The position numbers were made by a program, and so were the translations under genes. Below the pieces are notes generated by a model. The model saw nothing but the letters and a program-made list of their open reading frames with translations, was not told where the DNA came from and searched no databases. 64,000 nt of DNA, from assembly GCA_002363615.1 (NCBI GenBank), contig DEWK01000015.1:62001-126000 (forward strand). Direction: 5' to 3'. The DNA is from Lachnospira sp. UBA3212 (lineage in GTDB: Bacteria; Bacillota; Clostridia; Lachnospirales; Lachnospiraceae). Below, piece after piece: positions 1 to 11,200 of this stretch. Every line of letters starts with the position of its first letter. Within the stretch, counting starts at the first letter, position 1.

Positions 1-938
1 TCCTTTTGGTAAAAGGGGCCAACTGGTTTGTGGATGGAGCATCAAGCCTGGCAAAAAAACTTAAGGTGCCGGAGGTGATTATCGGTTTAACCATTGTGGC
101 TATGGGAACCAGTGCTCCGGAACTTGCGGTTTCTACAACCGCTGCCTTAAAGGGGTCTAACGAGATTGCCATTAGTAATGTAATCGGTTCAAACCTCTTT
201 AACCTTTTAATGGTATTGGGTGTTTGTGCCGTTATTCACACGGTTTCGGTGGATACGAATATTTTAAAAAGAGATTTCCCGATTTCTGTTCTAATTACCA
301 TTATTTTATTATTCGCTACGAATTCTTCCGTTATTTTTAGTAAGACGATTTTTAACGGAAAGATGAATATGAAGGTGGGAACCATCACCAGAGTGGTAGG
401 AATTTTATTCTTAATCTTTTTGGTCGCTTATATTTGGAACTTGATTCATGCCGCTATGAAGAATCCAACGGAAGAAGAGAATACCAAGGACTTGCCTTAT
501 TGGAAGTGCTTCCTTCTTTTACTTGTGGGGATTGTTTGTATCGTAGGTGGAGGCGAATTGGTTGTTTCCAGTGCCAAGGAAATTGCGAGATTTTTTGGTA
601 TGTCTGAGACCTTGATTGGCTTGACCATCGTTGCTTGTGGTACTTCTCTTCCGGAGTTGGTAACTTCAGTGGTTGCAGCGAGAAAGGGCCAGGTAGATAT
701 GGCCGTGGGAAATGTGGTTGGTTCCAATATCTTTAACCTCCTGATGATTTTGGGAGTTTCAAGTACCATTCATCCAATTACCATGGTGATGGCATCGGTT
801 TATGACCTGATCATATTAATTGTTGCATGTTTGGTGGTTCTTTCCTTTATCGCCTTTGATAAGAAGATTAATCGAAAAGAAGGAATCGTTATGATTGGTA
901 TGTATGTGGGAACGGTAATTTTTGCGATTCTTCGTTAA
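1..938 (+). CDS. calcium/sodium antiporter (CaCA family), 5'-truncated by window edge
   Basis: Inner-membrane cation antiporter that exchanges Ca2+ (or another cation) for Na+ or H+. The frame is open from base 3, so the true start lies upstream and only about 311 residues are visible. Both alpha repeats that form the ion pathway are seen: a GTSAPEL motif followed by an IGSN motif near residues 35-63, and a GTSLPEL motif with a second VGSN motif near residues 210-240. This inverted pair is diagnostic of the YrbG/CaCA family. Hydrophobic segments fill the rest, with a charged loop near residues 150-165 between the halves. The stop is 16 bases before the next gene, with no terminator between them, so the two may be co-transcribed. 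Family assignment is firm; the transported ion is not known. Confidence 0.9.
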   Translation, partial: LLVKGANWFVDGASSLAKKLKVPEVIIGLTIVAMGTSAPELAVSTTAALKGSNEIAISNVIGSNLFNLLMVLGVCAVIHTVSVDTNILKRDFPISVLITIILLFATNSSVIFSKTIFNGKMNMKVGTITRVVGILFLIFLVAYIWNLIHAAMKNPTEEENTKDLPYWKCFLLLLVGIVCIVGGGELVVSSAKEIARFFGMSETLIGLTIVACGTSLPELVTSVVAARKGQVDMAVGNVVGSNIFNLLMILGVSSTIHPITMVMASVYDLIILIVACLVVLSFIAFDKKINRKEGIVMIGMYVGTVIFAILR

Positions 939-954
939 TAAAGAGAGGTAGATT

Positions 955-2100
955 ATGAAGGAAATCAGGGAGCAAATGAAGAAGTACATTCCCTTGGGCC
1001 TGGTCGTTCTGATTCTTTTTCTAATCATCCATTATTGGACTCAGATTGCAAGTCTCCTATCCCTTTTGGGAAATGCTCTAACGCCGATTTTGACTGGTGC
1101 CATCATTGCATTTGTGGTGAATATTATTATGTCTTCCTATGAGAGAACTTATCAAAAAATTACTAAGGGAAAGGGCCAAAAGGCCAAGCGTCCAATCTGT
1201 ATGATTCTTGCCTATTTGACTGTGCTTCTCGTGGTGATTTTGTTGTTGGTAATTTTGATTCCGGAATTTGTAAAAAGTATTTCTTCCGTTCAGAAAAATG
1301 TCTTGGAGTGGAATACCAAATTTTTAAAGGAATTGTCTAAGAATAAGTATGTGGGGGATTATGCCAGGGAGGCCATGGACTATGTTCAGCATAGGATGGA
1401 TCTGGATAATCTCATGAATAAGCTGGCAAGTTTTGTGGCTAGTGGAGCAACCGGTGCATTTTCCATTGTGATGCGGTCGGTAAGAAGTATTATCAGTCTT
1501 GCCACCAATCTTTTGATTGGCTTGATTTTTTCTGTTTATATTTTGGCTGAAAAGGAGAAATTGGGAAGACAGTTTTCCGGTTTGATTCGTACTTATCTTC
1601 CAAGGGGAGATCAGTTCGTGAAACTTTGTGTTTTGGTAGATGACTGTTTCCATAAATTCCTGGTTGCGCAGTTTACGGATGCCTGTATCCTAGGTTCTCT
1701 TTGTGGAATCGGACTTGCCATTATGAGATTCCCGTATGCCTTGATGACCGGAGTGTTAATTGCGGCAACCGCCCTGATTCCGGTAGTTGGTGCATTTTTG
1801 GGAGCCCTTTTGTCCGGATTTTTAATCCTAACGGTGTCTCCGGTAAAGGCATTGATTTTCTTAGTTTATATTGTAATTTTACAGCAGATTGATAATAATC
1901 TGATTTATCCAAGAGTAGTAGGAACCTCCATTGACTTGCCGGGCATCTGGGTGCTTGCAGCGGTTACCATAGGTGGAGGACTCTTTGGGGCAGCGGGTAT
2001 GCTTTGTGGTGTACCGCTCACTTCAGCAGCCTACAAGATTATAAAGGAGGATTACCGGAGGCGACAGGTAAAGCCCGCCGGTAAAGATAGAATAGCTTAA
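955..2100 (+). CDS. AI-2E family transporter (PerM/YdiK-type permease)
   Basis: Polytopic membrane protein of 381 residues, the usual length for the AI-2E transporter (PF01594) family. The N-terminus has a short basic stretch, then two hydrophobic segments (about residues 13-32 and 40-60). A soluble middle part (about 100-170) and a C-terminal set of membrane helices follow. Near the end, NNLIYPRVVG and the glycine-rich PGIWVLAAVTIGGGLFG are the conserved family signature. Members export small solutes or ions; most have no assigned substrate and the autoinducer-2 name is historical. A GAGAGGT ribosome site precedes the ATG. It lies between the antiporter and the first glycosidase, 17 bases before the latter, so an operon with either is possible. 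Confidence 0.85.
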   Translation: MKEIREQMKKYIPLGLVVLILFLIIHYWTQIASLLSLLGNALTPILTGAIIAFVVNIIMSSYERTYQKITKGKGQKAKRPICMILAYLTVLLVVILLLVILIPEFVKSISSVQKNVLEWNTKFLKELSKNKYVGDYAREAMDYVQHRMDLDNLMNKLASFVASGATGAFSIVMRSVRSIISLATNLLIGLIFSVYILAEKEKLGRQFSGLIRTYLPRGDQFVKLCVLVDDCFHKFLVAQFTDACILGSLCGIGLAIMRFPYALMTGVLIAATALIPVVGAFLGALLSGFLILTVSPVKALIFLVYIVILQQIDNNLIYPRVVGTSIDLPGIWVLAAVTIGGGLFGAAGMLCGVPLTSAAYKIIKEDYRRRQVKPAGKDRIA

Positions 2101-2117
2101 GGTTTGGAGGTTTTATT

Positions 2118-5100
2118 ATGCATATGAAGAAAGTAAAACGATTTTTTGCTGCCATGATGGCAGCGGCACTTGTAGTAAGTGTCTGCCCGTCTACGGTGCA
2201 GGCGGCTGTAAAGCCAAAGAAGATGTCAGTAAAGGTGAAAAGTTCACTGTTAGGGGCGTCTAAGATACTTTATGTTGGTGGTCCTGCCAAGTACAAAAAG
2301 ACCACGATTAAGGTGACGGTGAAGCCGGCAAAGGCCGGCAAGAAGGTAACCTACAAGATTTCAAATAAGAAGGTTTTAAAGGTGTCAAAGAAGGGCGTGA
2401 TTACCGCTAAGAAGGTGGGAACCGCAAAGGTTACTGTTCAATCAAAGGTCAACAAAAAATTAAAAAAGACCATTAAGATTCGTGTAAAGAAATACACGGC
2501 AGCAGTAAAGGCAAAGTATGAAGGAACCGGTACCACTACCACTACAACAACAAGCGTGGATACCACGGACCGAAGTGGTCTTTACCTGAGTGCCAGCAAG
2601 GCTACGCTTGTGATTAATGGAGAGGGTTATAAAACGACAAACTTAAAAGCCTATGATACGGCAAGTGCCAGTACCAGACAGGAAATTGGAGTTACCTGGA
2701 CTTCTTCAAATCCTTCCGTAGTAAGCGTAGATGCATCCGGGAAAGTTACCGGATTAAAGGCGGGAAACGCCGTGATTACAGCAACCAGAGACAATGGTAA
2801 GACGGCAAGCTGTACTTATACCGTAAAGTACAACCAGGTTTCTGTTCACGACCCATCCATCGTAAAGGGAGATGATGGGTATTATTATATCTTTGGTTCT
2901 CACATGGCATGGGCCAAGAGCAAGGACTTAAGGGGTTGGACCAGTTTTACCAACAACATTAACAGTGAAAATGCCAGCTATACAACCTATTCATCCAGCG
3001 TAGATGCAAAACATACCAGCATTTCAAACAAGGCCTTTAAATGGGCCTCGGTCAATGGTGGAGATACGGCCTATGCCCCAAACGGGAACCTTTGGGCACC
3101 GGATGTTATCTACAACAAGGAATTAAAGAAATGGTGTATGTATATGTCTGTGAATGGAGATAATTACCATTCAGTGATTGTTATGATGACGGCAGATAGT
3201 TTATCCGGCAATTGGACCTATGCAGGAGAAGTGGTTTATTCCGGCTTTAGAAATGACAGTTCTTCTTACGATTATTACACCAATACCGATTATGTAAAGG
3301 CCACGGGGGACAGCACTTTTTCCGGTGCTTCCCGTTACTTAAGCGGAGGAAGTTGGAATAAGTACTATGGCAATAATGCCATTGACCCGGTAGTAAAGTA
3401 TGACAAAGAGGGAAATCTCTGGATGATTTATGGCTCCTGGTTTGGCGGAATTTATAGCCTTAAGCTAGACGAAAAAACCGGTCTTCGTGATTATACCTAC
3501 ACCTACGACTATGATACCGATGATAGTGATGGAGCAACTTCGGATCCTTATATGGGTCTTCGGGTAGCAGGAGGCGGTGCCCATTCCGGAGAGGGTGCTT
3601 ATGTGATTCAGTCAGGAGATTACTACTATCTCTTTGTTAGTTATGGTGGCTTAGTGGCAGACGGTGGATACAATATGCGACTCTTCCGTTCGAAATCCAT
3701 CAACGGTCCATATAAGGATAAGGCAGGAAATCTTGCTATTAATACGGCAAGCAATACCACAGGTGTGGTTACCGGTAATGTGGGAATCCGTTTAATGTCC
3801 GGCTATACCTTAAATTGCCTGGACAAGGGATACCTGGCCCAGGGACATAATTCAGCCTTGGTAGATAGCGATGGAAGCATTTACTTGGTTTACCATACCC
3901 GTTTTGAAAATTCAGGAGAAGGACATCAGGTTCGAGTACATAAGATGTACACCAGTAAGGATGGATGGCTTTGCGTGGCACCTTATGAGTATAATGAGGA
4001 TAGTATTTCTACCGGTGCTTATTCCAGTGAGGAAATTGCAGGTACCTACGAGTATCTTTATATGAATCCGGCCCAGAAAAACGGTACGGTAGCAAGTTCC
4101 ACCACCCTTACCTTAGGAGCGGACGGTTCCATTGGAGGTGGCGGAGCAAGTGGTTCTTGGAGCCTTGAAGGAGATAGTCCGATGGCAAGTTTTGTCATCA
4201 ATGGAATTACCTATGAAGGTGTCTTTGCCTATGGCAATGTGGAAGATGCGACCAAAACCAGGACCATGACCTTTAGTGCGGTAGGTAGCAATAATGTTGT
4301 GATTTGGGGCAGTAAGGGTACCGCTACCGCAAAGTCCGGCCAGGAGGCCATTACGGAAGATGCGGGAGACCTTTCCCTTCCAAGTACCGTAACAGAGGAC
4401 TTTACCCTTACCACCATTGGTAAGAATGCTTCTTCCATTACCTGGACTTCTTCAGATTCTTCTTCCATTGAAATCAAAGATAATCATGCCAAGGTAACAA
4501 GACGTCTTGAGGACTCTGAGACCATTACCCTAACCGCAAGCATTACTAAGGATGGAGCAAGCACAAGCAAGACATTTACAGTGGTTGTCAGTGGATATAT
4601 TCGGGAGATTTCTCTTCCGGAAACCATTAGCAAAGGCACAATTGAGCTTCCAAGTAAGGCCGGACTTGCTGATGTGGAATGGTCTTCTTCCAACAAGAAG
4701 GTAATCTCTAGCGCAGGTCAGGTAAATGAGGTGATTAATGATACTTCCGTTACCTTAACAGCAACCCTTTCCTTAGGGGATGAGATTCTTACCAAGGAAT
4801 ATGAGGTGACTGTATTAGGACTTGAGATTCCCCTGTCTACCGCGGTAAAGAGTGATTCCATTACCCTTCCTACCAGTGTAGATACTTATACCATTAGCTG
4901 GTCATCTTCTGATTCAGATATAATCAATGTAGAGACTGGGGCTGTAACAAGGGCGGAAACAGAGACTCAGTTTGTTACCTTAACAGCAACCATTACCAAG
5001 GGTACTGAAAGTGATACGAGAACTTATAAGATTACTGTTTTCCCAATTCAGGTTGTTTGTGCTTACCGGGAAGACTATGAGTCGGTAAGTGATGTAAGCA

Positions 5101-5660
5101 GCTTATTTGCATCTAGCAACTTGGGAGGAGGAATCTCCATTGGAAGCGAAGGAGAAAATCACTTCCTTCAGTTTAAGCAGGATGGCAGTTCCGGTAACCG
5201 TGGAGGTGCAGGAAGCTTTGATACCTCTTCTTTAAGTGGAGAAAGTTATGTGATTGAGGCAGATCTTGCCATTACCTCCGGAAATGTAGCAAATCGTTCT
5301 AACTCTCAGTTTGCTTTGGTTACCTCTTCCGTAAGTGATTTAGTGGGAAATAATTCGGGAATCACCGATAACTACCTCTTAAAACTTTCTACGAAAACCA
5401 ATGCAAATGGAAGTTGTACCACCTATTTGATTAATGATAGTAGTGAGGAAGTTGAAATTCCGGCAAATACCTGGGTACATATCACCTTGGTGGTAAATTC
5501 AAATTCCAATACCGTTTCGCTGACCATTAGCAATGGAGATACTAATTTATATAGCGGAAATGTTGCAATCTCAGGAAGTCAAACTAAGGTAACCGGCATG
5601 TATATCTTATCCGGTCGAGGAAATGGCCTTACCAAAGTAGACAATATTAAGATTTACTAA
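2118..5660 (+). CDS. secreted GH43 arabinanase-like glycosidase with Ig-like modules
   Basis: Extracellular enzyme of 1180 residues predicted to cut arabinan or arabinose-containing side chains. The first ATG is chosen because GGAGG lies 7 bases upstream. A signal peptide (about 1-29) is followed by a Lys-rich Ig-like module (31-135) and a Big_2 module (about 155-240). The GH43 five-bladed propeller follows: Asp245 in HDPSI is the expected base, Asp423 in AIDP the pKa modulator and Glu492 in SGEGAY the acid. A C-terminal arabinanase-type beta-barrel module (about 637-735), three atrophied Ig-like repeats (about 745-975) and a concanavalin-like module come next. Endo-1,5-alpha-L-arabinanase is the closest role by family knowledge; substrate is inference. 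It heads three tandem paralogues and differs from the other two in carrying its Lys-rich module at the N-terminus. Confidence 0.88.
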   Translation: MHMKKVKRFFAAMMAAALVVSVCPSTVQAAVKPKKMSVKVKSSLLGASKILYVGGPAKYKKTTIKVTVKPAKAGKKVTYKISNKKVLKVSKKGVITAKKVGTAKVTVQSKVNKKLKKTIKIRVKKYTAAVKAKYEGTGTTTTTTTSVDTTDRSGLYLSASKATLVINGEGYKTTNLKAYDTASASTRQEIGVTWTSSNPSVVSVDASGKVTGLKAGNAVITATRDNGKTASCTYTVKYNQVSVHDPSIVKGDDGYYYIFGSHMAWAKSKDLRGWTSFTNNINSENASYTTYSSSVDAKHTSISNKAFKWASVNGGDTAYAPNGNLWAPDVIYNKELKKWCMYMSVNGDNYHSVIVMMTADSLSGNWTYAGEVVYSGFRNDSSSYDYYTNTDYVKATGDSTFSGASRYLSGGSWNKYYGNNAIDPVVKYDKEGNLWMIYGSWFGGIYSLKLDEKTGLRDYTYTYDYDTDDSDGATSDPYMGLRVAGGGAHSGEGAYVIQSGDYYYLFVSYGGLVADGGYNMRLFRSKSINGPYKDKAGNLAINTASNTTGVVTGNVGIRLMSGYTLNCLDKGYLAQGHNSALVDSDGSIYLVYHTRFENSGEGHQVRVHKMYTSKDGWLCVAPYEYNEDSISTGAYSSEEIAGTYEYLYMNPAQKNGTVASSTTLTLGADGSIGGGGASGSWSLEGDSPMASFVINGITYEGVFAYGNVEDATKTRTMTFSAVGSNNVVIWGSKGTATAKSGQEAITEDAGDLSLPSTVTEDFTLTTIGKNASSITWTSSDSSSIEIKDNHAKVTRRLEDSETITLTASITKDGASTSKTFTVVVSGYIREISLPETISKGTIELPSKAGLADVEWSSSNKKVISSAGQVNEVINDTSVTLTATLSLGDEILTKEYEVTVLGLEIPLSTAVKSDSITLPTSVDTYTISWSSSDSDIINVETGAVTRAETETQFVTLTATITKGTESDTRTYKITVFPIQVVCAYREDYESVSDVSSLFASSNLGGGISIGSEGENHFLQFKQDGSSGNRGGAGSFDTSSLSGESYVIEADLAITSGNVANRSNSQFALVTSSVSDLVGNNSGITDNYLLKLSTKTNANGSCTTYLINDSSEEVEIPANTWVHITLVVNSNSNTVSLTISNGDTNLYSGNVAISGSQTKVTGMYILSGRGNGLTKVDNIKIY

Positions 5661-5749
5661 AAGGATAGGAAGTGTCAATTGTCTTTTCTGTTTGAGCGTT
5701 TTCATAGAAAATTGGGAGTTATTGATTAAATAATTGTGCAGGTTCATGA

Positions 5750-5778
5750 TTGTTTTTTTAAATAAAGAATGATATCAT
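5750..5778 (+). promoter_or_regulatory. candidate sigma-A promoter of second GH43 gene
   Basis: TTGTTT and TATCAT separated by 17 bases, 79 bases before the start codon. The match is moderate. It lies upstream of a hairpin leader (5796-5830). Confidence 0.4.
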
Positions 5779-5795
5779 TTTCCTCGCACGTAGTT

Positions 5796-5830
5796 GAAGA
5801 TGCTACTAGCCTTTGACTAGTGGCATCTTC
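5796..5830 (+). promoter_or_regulatory. 5' UTR hairpin upstream of second GH43 gene
   Basis: A 14-bp stem, GAAGATGCTACTAG pairing with CTAGTGGCATCTTC (one G-U pair), closes a 7-base loop. It ends 26 bases before the ATG, just upstream of the purine-rich ribosome site. There is no T-run, so it is not a plain terminator. It could stabilise the mRNA or serve as a protein-binding leader; the role is not known. Confidence 0.5.
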
Positions 5831-5856
5831 TAAAGTAGAAAAAGAAAGGGACAGAA

Positions 5857-8031
5857 ATGAAAAAACTATTTAGCAAGGCATTAGCGTTTGTTATGGCAGG
5901 AACTATGGCATTGTCTGTAGGGATTGCCAGTAAGCCAATCACAGCAGAGGCAACCGTAGCAGGTGTATCCGTACACGATCCATCTGTTGTAAAGGGAGAT
6001 GATGGTTATTACTATATTTTCGGCTCTCATATGGCTTGGGCGAAAAGCAAGGATATGGTGAACTGGACAACGTTTAAAAATAATATTAATACAGATTATA
6101 AGACCATTTTCGCCAATGCATTTGATTGGTCAAATGATGGAGATTCTGTATATAATCCAAGTGGGAACCTTTGGGCACCGGATGTTATCTATAACAAGGC
6201 CCTTGGCAAATGGACCATGTATATGAGTATCAATGGTTGTTCCTGGAATTCAACCATTGTCCTTTTAACTGCAGATAAGTTAGATGGAGACTGGACTTAT
6301 GTGGGACCGGTTGTATATTCAGGTTTTACCAACAATACCTCAGGAAATCATTCTTATACAAAGACCGATTATACAAAGGTCACCGGAGATACTTCTTTGA
6401 ATTCTCGTTATACAAGAAGTTCTTATATTTGTTATGATAATGGAACTGCATGTACGGCTACTACCTGGAATACAGACTATGGTGCCCATGCCATCGATCC
6501 TTCCGTAAAGTATGACGAGGACGGAAATCTTTGGATGTCTTATGGTTCCTGGTCAGGGGGAATTTATCTTTTGAAGTTGGATCTTTCCACAGGTCTTCGT
6601 GATTACACCACTACTTATTCTTTCGATCAGGATGTTTCAGATGGTCGTGGTTCCGATCCTTATATGGGTTACCACATCGGTGGTGGAGTTTTTGTTTCAG
6701 GTGAGGCTTCTTACCTGATTAAGATTGGAAACTACTGGTACATGTTTGTTTCTTACGGTGGATTTTCTGCTACCGGTGGATATAACATGAGACTTTTCCG
6801 CTCTGAGAAGATTACAGGACCTTATGTAGATCAGAAGGGGAATTATTCAGCAACTTCAAGTAAGTTTGATAATGTGAATAGTTCCATTGGTTATAAGGTA
6901 CTTGGTAATTATCAGTGGACCGGAATGACTCCCGGTGAAGTGGCCCAGGGACACAATTCAGCCTTGGTAGATAGCGATGGTAGGATGTATTTGGTTTACC
7001 ATACAAGATATAACAATGATACAGAGTGGCATAACGTTCGAGTTCACGAGATGTTTATGAATGAAGATGGATGGCCGGTAGTATCCGGTGCCGATTATAA
7101 GGGCGAGGTGGCAGCAACTTCTGATTATAGTGTTTCCAGTGTTGCAGGCCAGTATGGTATTATTTACCACACTTGTGCCGTATCTTATAATGCCACAGCA
7201 GCTTCATCAAGAGTGAAGAAGCAGGTAACGGTTAACTTAAATGCAGATGGTACCATTAGTGGAGCCTATTCAGGAACCTGGTCAATCAATGGTCAGACGA
7301 TTGCTATTAAAATTGGAGGTAATGTCTTTAAGGGTCATTTGTCTTATGACAAGTTTGGTGGATTCCCATATTCCGGTGGTATCACCCAGTTAAACTTTAC
7401 TGCTAGTACGAATAATATGACCATTTGGGGTAGAAAGACCGGTGAGTTAAGTACTTCTACTACAGGCACAACTACAAATACTGTAAGCACAAGTACTGCA
7501 AGTACGCAGGGTACAATTACAGCAAAGGCTGCAGGATATCTTTCAAAGAGCCTTACCTTAAAGAAGGGAAGTAAGTTTAAGATTAAGGCTTCTGCATCTA
7601 ATGGAAGCAAGCTTGCTTATGCTTCTTCGAACAAGAAGGTAGCTAGCGTAACTGCGAAGGGTCTTGTAAAGGCTAAGAAGGTTGGTAAAGCTAAGATTAC
7701 AGTTTCAGCCCCTAATTGTAAGTCCATTACTTATACCGTAAAGGTTGTTAAGAAGGCTAAGAAGGCTACTGTTTTGAAGCTGAAGAAAACTAAGATTACT
7801 CTTATTGCAGGAAATACTGCTAAGATTCCTGTAAAGAAGCTAACAAACGGTGCTACGACTACTTATAAGTTTAAATCTAATAAGAAGTCGGTTGCCACGG
7901 TAGATTCTTATGGTGTCATTAAGGCAAAGAAGAAGGGTAAGGCTGTAATTACCGTAAAGAATGGTAAGGCAAAGGCAAAAATTACCGTCAATGTCATAGA
8001 TAAAATCAACTGGAATTATGTAGCGGGTTAA
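5857..8031 (+). CDS. secreted GH43 arabinanase-like glycosidase with C-terminal Lys-rich Ig-like modules
   Basis: Secreted 724-residue paralogue of the preceding enzyme. A signal peptide (about 1-31) leads almost directly into the GH43 propeller, with catalytic Asp41 (HDPSV), Asp214 (AIDP) and Glu283 (SGEASY). The beta-barrel module typical of arabinanases follows (about 420-530, ending near IWGRK). A Thr/Ser linker leads to two Lys-rich Big_2-like modules (about 555-720), with SSNKKVASV and SNKKSVATV core strands. These basic modules are likely to bind wall or substrate polyanions; that is inference. The gene has its own leader with a candidate promoter and hairpin, so it may be expressed separately from the first GH43 gene. 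It is the most compact of the three. A strong terminator follows. Confidence 0.88.
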   Translation: MKKLFSKALAFVMAGTMALSVGIASKPITAEATVAGVSVHDPSVVKGDDGYYYIFGSHMAWAKSKDMVNWTTFKNNINTDYKTIFANAFDWSNDGDSVYNPSGNLWAPDVIYNKALGKWTMYMSINGCSWNSTIVLLTADKLDGDWTYVGPVVYSGFTNNTSGNHSYTKTDYTKVTGDTSLNSRYTRSSYICYDNGTACTATTWNTDYGAHAIDPSVKYDEDGNLWMSYGSWSGGIYLLKLDLSTGLRDYTTTYSFDQDVSDGRGSDPYMGYHIGGGVFVSGEASYLIKIGNYWYMFVSYGGFSATGGYNMRLFRSEKITGPYVDQKGNYSATSSKFDNVNSSIGYKVLGNYQWTGMTPGEVAQGHNSALVDSDGRMYLVYHTRYNNDTEWHNVRVHEMFMNEDGWPVVSGADYKGEVAATSDYSVSSVAGQYGIIYHTCAVSYNATAASSRVKKQVTVNLNADGTISGAYSGTWSINGQTIAIKIGGNVFKGHLSYDKFGGFPYSGGITQLNFTASTNNMTIWGRKTGELSTSTTGTTTNTVSTSTASTQGTITAKAAGYLSKSLTLKKGSKFKIKASASNGSKLAYASSNKKVASVTAKGLVKAKKVGKAKITVSAPNCKSITYTVKVVKKAKKATVLKLKKTKITLIAGNTAKIPVKKLTNGATTTYKFKSNKKSVATVDSYGVIKAKKKGKAVITVKNGKAKAKITVNVIDKINWNYVAG

Positions 8032-8078
8032 ATTGGATCACCCTTTTTTCCGGAAATCTTATAGAGGTAACGATACAA

Positions 8079-8108
8079 AATCATCTGGCTTAGGCCAGGT
8101 GATTTTTT
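8079..8108 (+). terminator. rho-independent terminator after second GH43 gene
   Basis: AATCATCTGGC and GCCAGGTGATT form an 11-bp stem (one G-U pair) with a TTAG loop, followed by a run of T. Confidence 0.85.
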
Positions 8109-8186
8109 TGTTGATAATGTTGAAATTTGTGTGAAATTTTAGGCGGTACTTTCACATGGTTTTCAGACTCAAAACACAGATAATAT

Positions 8187-8203
8187 GTTATGCTGGACAT
8201 AAC
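8187..8203. promoter_or_regulatory. short inverted repeat upstream of third GH43 gene
   Basis: GTTATG-5 bases-CATAAC, perfect arms, 65 bases before the start codon. It overlaps a weak candidate -10 (TATGTT, 17 bases after TTTCAG). It might be an operator for sugar-responsive control; nothing further supports this. Confidence 0.3.
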
Positions 8204-8267
8204 GTGGAGAAGTGTGTAATTATACTTTTTGCCTTGAGTTATCATTTGTTTTGAAAGGAGTTTTACT

Positions 8268-11200
8268 ATGAGACTAAACAAGCTAGTAAAAAAAGGCTTA
8301 AGTCTTTTGCTTACGGCAACGCTTGCAGTTGGAACCGGAATTTACTGGCCTGCAAGTGACAAGCAGATGGAAGCAGAAGCAGCATATGGAACCAATACCG
8401 TATCGGTACACGATCCATCGATTGTTAAGGGAGATGATGGATATTATTATATCTTCGGCTCTCATATGGCATGGGCTAAGAGTAAGAATTTAATTGATTG
8501 GACTACTTTTACCAATAACATTAATAGCGAGAATAAAAACTATTCAAAGTATAGTGCCACTGCAAGTGGACATACTTCTATTCCCAATACTGCATATGCA
8601 TGGGCTGCCTCAGGGGATTCAAGTTATGCTCCAAATGGTAACCTTTGGGCACCGGACGTTATTTACAATACTGCACTTGGCAAATGGTGTATGTATATGT
8701 CTGTAAACGGAATAGATTGGCATTCTTCTATTATCATGATGACAGCAGATAGTTTGAGTGGTAACTGGACTTATGCAGGTACCGTTGTTTATTCCGGTTT
8801 TACCAATAACAGCGTTACTAATTTTAGCAGAACAGATTATCAGAAGGTAACAGGAGATACCAAGGTAGCTTCACGTTATTTGAGTGGAAGTTCATGGAAT
8901 ACCAATTATGGTGCCCATGCCATTGATCCTTCTGTTAAGTATGATGAGGATGGAAATCTTTGGATGACCTTCGGTTCATGGTCCGGCGGTATTTATATGT
9001 TGAAGCTGGATAGCTCAACCGGACTTCGTGATTACACTTATACTTATTCTTTGGATACAGATACCAGCGATGGAACTGCATCTGATCCTTATATGGGTAT
9101 TCGACTTGCCGGTAGAGGATCTTTCACTTCCGGTGAGGCTTCTTATATCGTGAAGATGGGAAACTACTGGTATATGTTTATCTCTTATGAAGGTTTAACT
9201 GCTACCGGTGGTTATAGCATGAGAGTTTTCCGTTCCGAGAAGATTACAGGACCTTATGTAGATCAGGATGGTAATACCCCATACGTTAGCGAATATGGAG
9301 TTGGCCATGGAGATGTGGGATATAAGTTAATGGGTAACTACCAGTTTGATGGTATGAGTATGGGTGAAGTTGCTCAGGGACACAACAGTGCATTTGTAGA
9401 TAGCGACGGCAGAATGTACGTGGTTTATCACACCAGATACAACAATGGTACTGAGTGGCACAACGTTCGTACTCACGAGCTTTATCTTAGTGAATCCGGC
9501 TGGCCTGTAGCAGATCCTGCAGATTATCGAGGTACTGCTGTAGATAATTCTACTTATCAGACTTCTGACTTGGTAGGTACCTATGGCGTGATTACTCACA
9601 GACATGATAATGATTACGCAAGTCTTGAAGTAGAAACAGAAGAAACAGTTTATTTAAATAGTGATGGAACCATTAGCGGTGCCTTGGCAGGAACCTGGAC
9701 CGTAAGTGGAAAGAATTTAACCTTGAATCTTTATCAGGGTGGAGAATCCAATAAGGTTGCTTACCAGGGACTTGTTACCCAGAGCCAGATTGTAAATGGA
9801 CAGACAGAGACTGCATTTACAGTTGCTGCAAGTAATGTGGCAATTTGGGGAAGAAAGCTTTCTTCATCAATTGACTACGATGCAAAGGTAGTACAGGCCT
9901 ATAGTTTTGATGGTCTTGCAGTTGGAGCAAGTACCGTTGGTTCTGTTCTTACTTCGGTAGCATCGAATACGGCACCTCAGTATGCAGATGGAAAGCACGG
10001 AAAGGCTTTAGCATTTACAGGAGCAGGTAGCGACGGTATTAAGCTTACTACCTTAAATTCTAACGATTTTACCATTTCATTCTGGGCAAATGCCAAGACG
10101 TCCACCCAGTATACTCCTATGGTATTTATTGCCAGTGATTTATCAGATGAGAATGCTCAGTGGCTTTCACTTGGAACCCAGGTTGATGCAGCAAGCGTAA
10201 ACAATGGACCAACTATTTGGAGCTGCAATAGTAGCCTTAATTTTTGGTATAACGGAATTACCAATAGTAACGCCGTGAAGTTAAATACCTGGCAGAATTA
10301 TATTCTGACGGTATCCGGCGGATTTGCAACGCTTTACTTAGATGGAACCCGAGTGGGTGGCGGATTTGTCAATGATAACATTGGTTCAGGTTCTACCGTC
10401 TACCTTGGTGTAAACAATTGGGATACCCCATTTAACGGTTTAATCGATAACCTTAGTATTTATGATGGGGTAGTTAGCCCTGAGACCATTGCTGAGTTAG
10501 CAGACGGCGATACAGCAGTTAAAGACATTATTAGCATTCCAAGTGCAACTACTACCTATAATTTCAATGGAAACATTGGAAATGGAAAGACAGTAGGTAG
10601 CATGATAACAAATAGTCCAAAGTCATCTACTCCTACTTATGTAGCCGGTAGAAATGCCACAAATGATTCTAACGATAAGGCAGTTTCATTTACAGGGGCA
10701 GGAAGCGATGGAATTTATTTAGGAAATCTTGGCGTTTCAGGTTCTTATGCAATTTCATTCTGGTATAAGGCTAATGCAACTACGAAGTATACTCCAACCG
10801 TATTCGTTTCAAATGAAACCAGCGAAGCTTCAAACTGGATTTCCATGGCCCTTCAGGGTTGGCAGGATTCTTATACCAATGGACCTATGGTATGGAGCCA
10901 TGCAAGTGCCTACTATGATTTAGTACCGAGTGTCACCGGTAGGGGTAAGTTAAATACCTGGCAGAACATGATTCTTTCTGTATCCGATGGTAGAGGTGTT
11001 CTTTACTTAAATGGAGAAGAAATCGGAAATGGTCCTGTTTCAAGCACAATTACTGAGGATGCCGGAATCTATCTTGGTGTAAACTTTTGGGATACCCCAT
11101 TTAACGGTGCCATCGATGATCTTGAAATCTATGATGAGGCGTTAACTCCTGCTGCAATTACCTATAAGGATTCTGTAGCAGTTGAAAACCTTCAGTTCTC

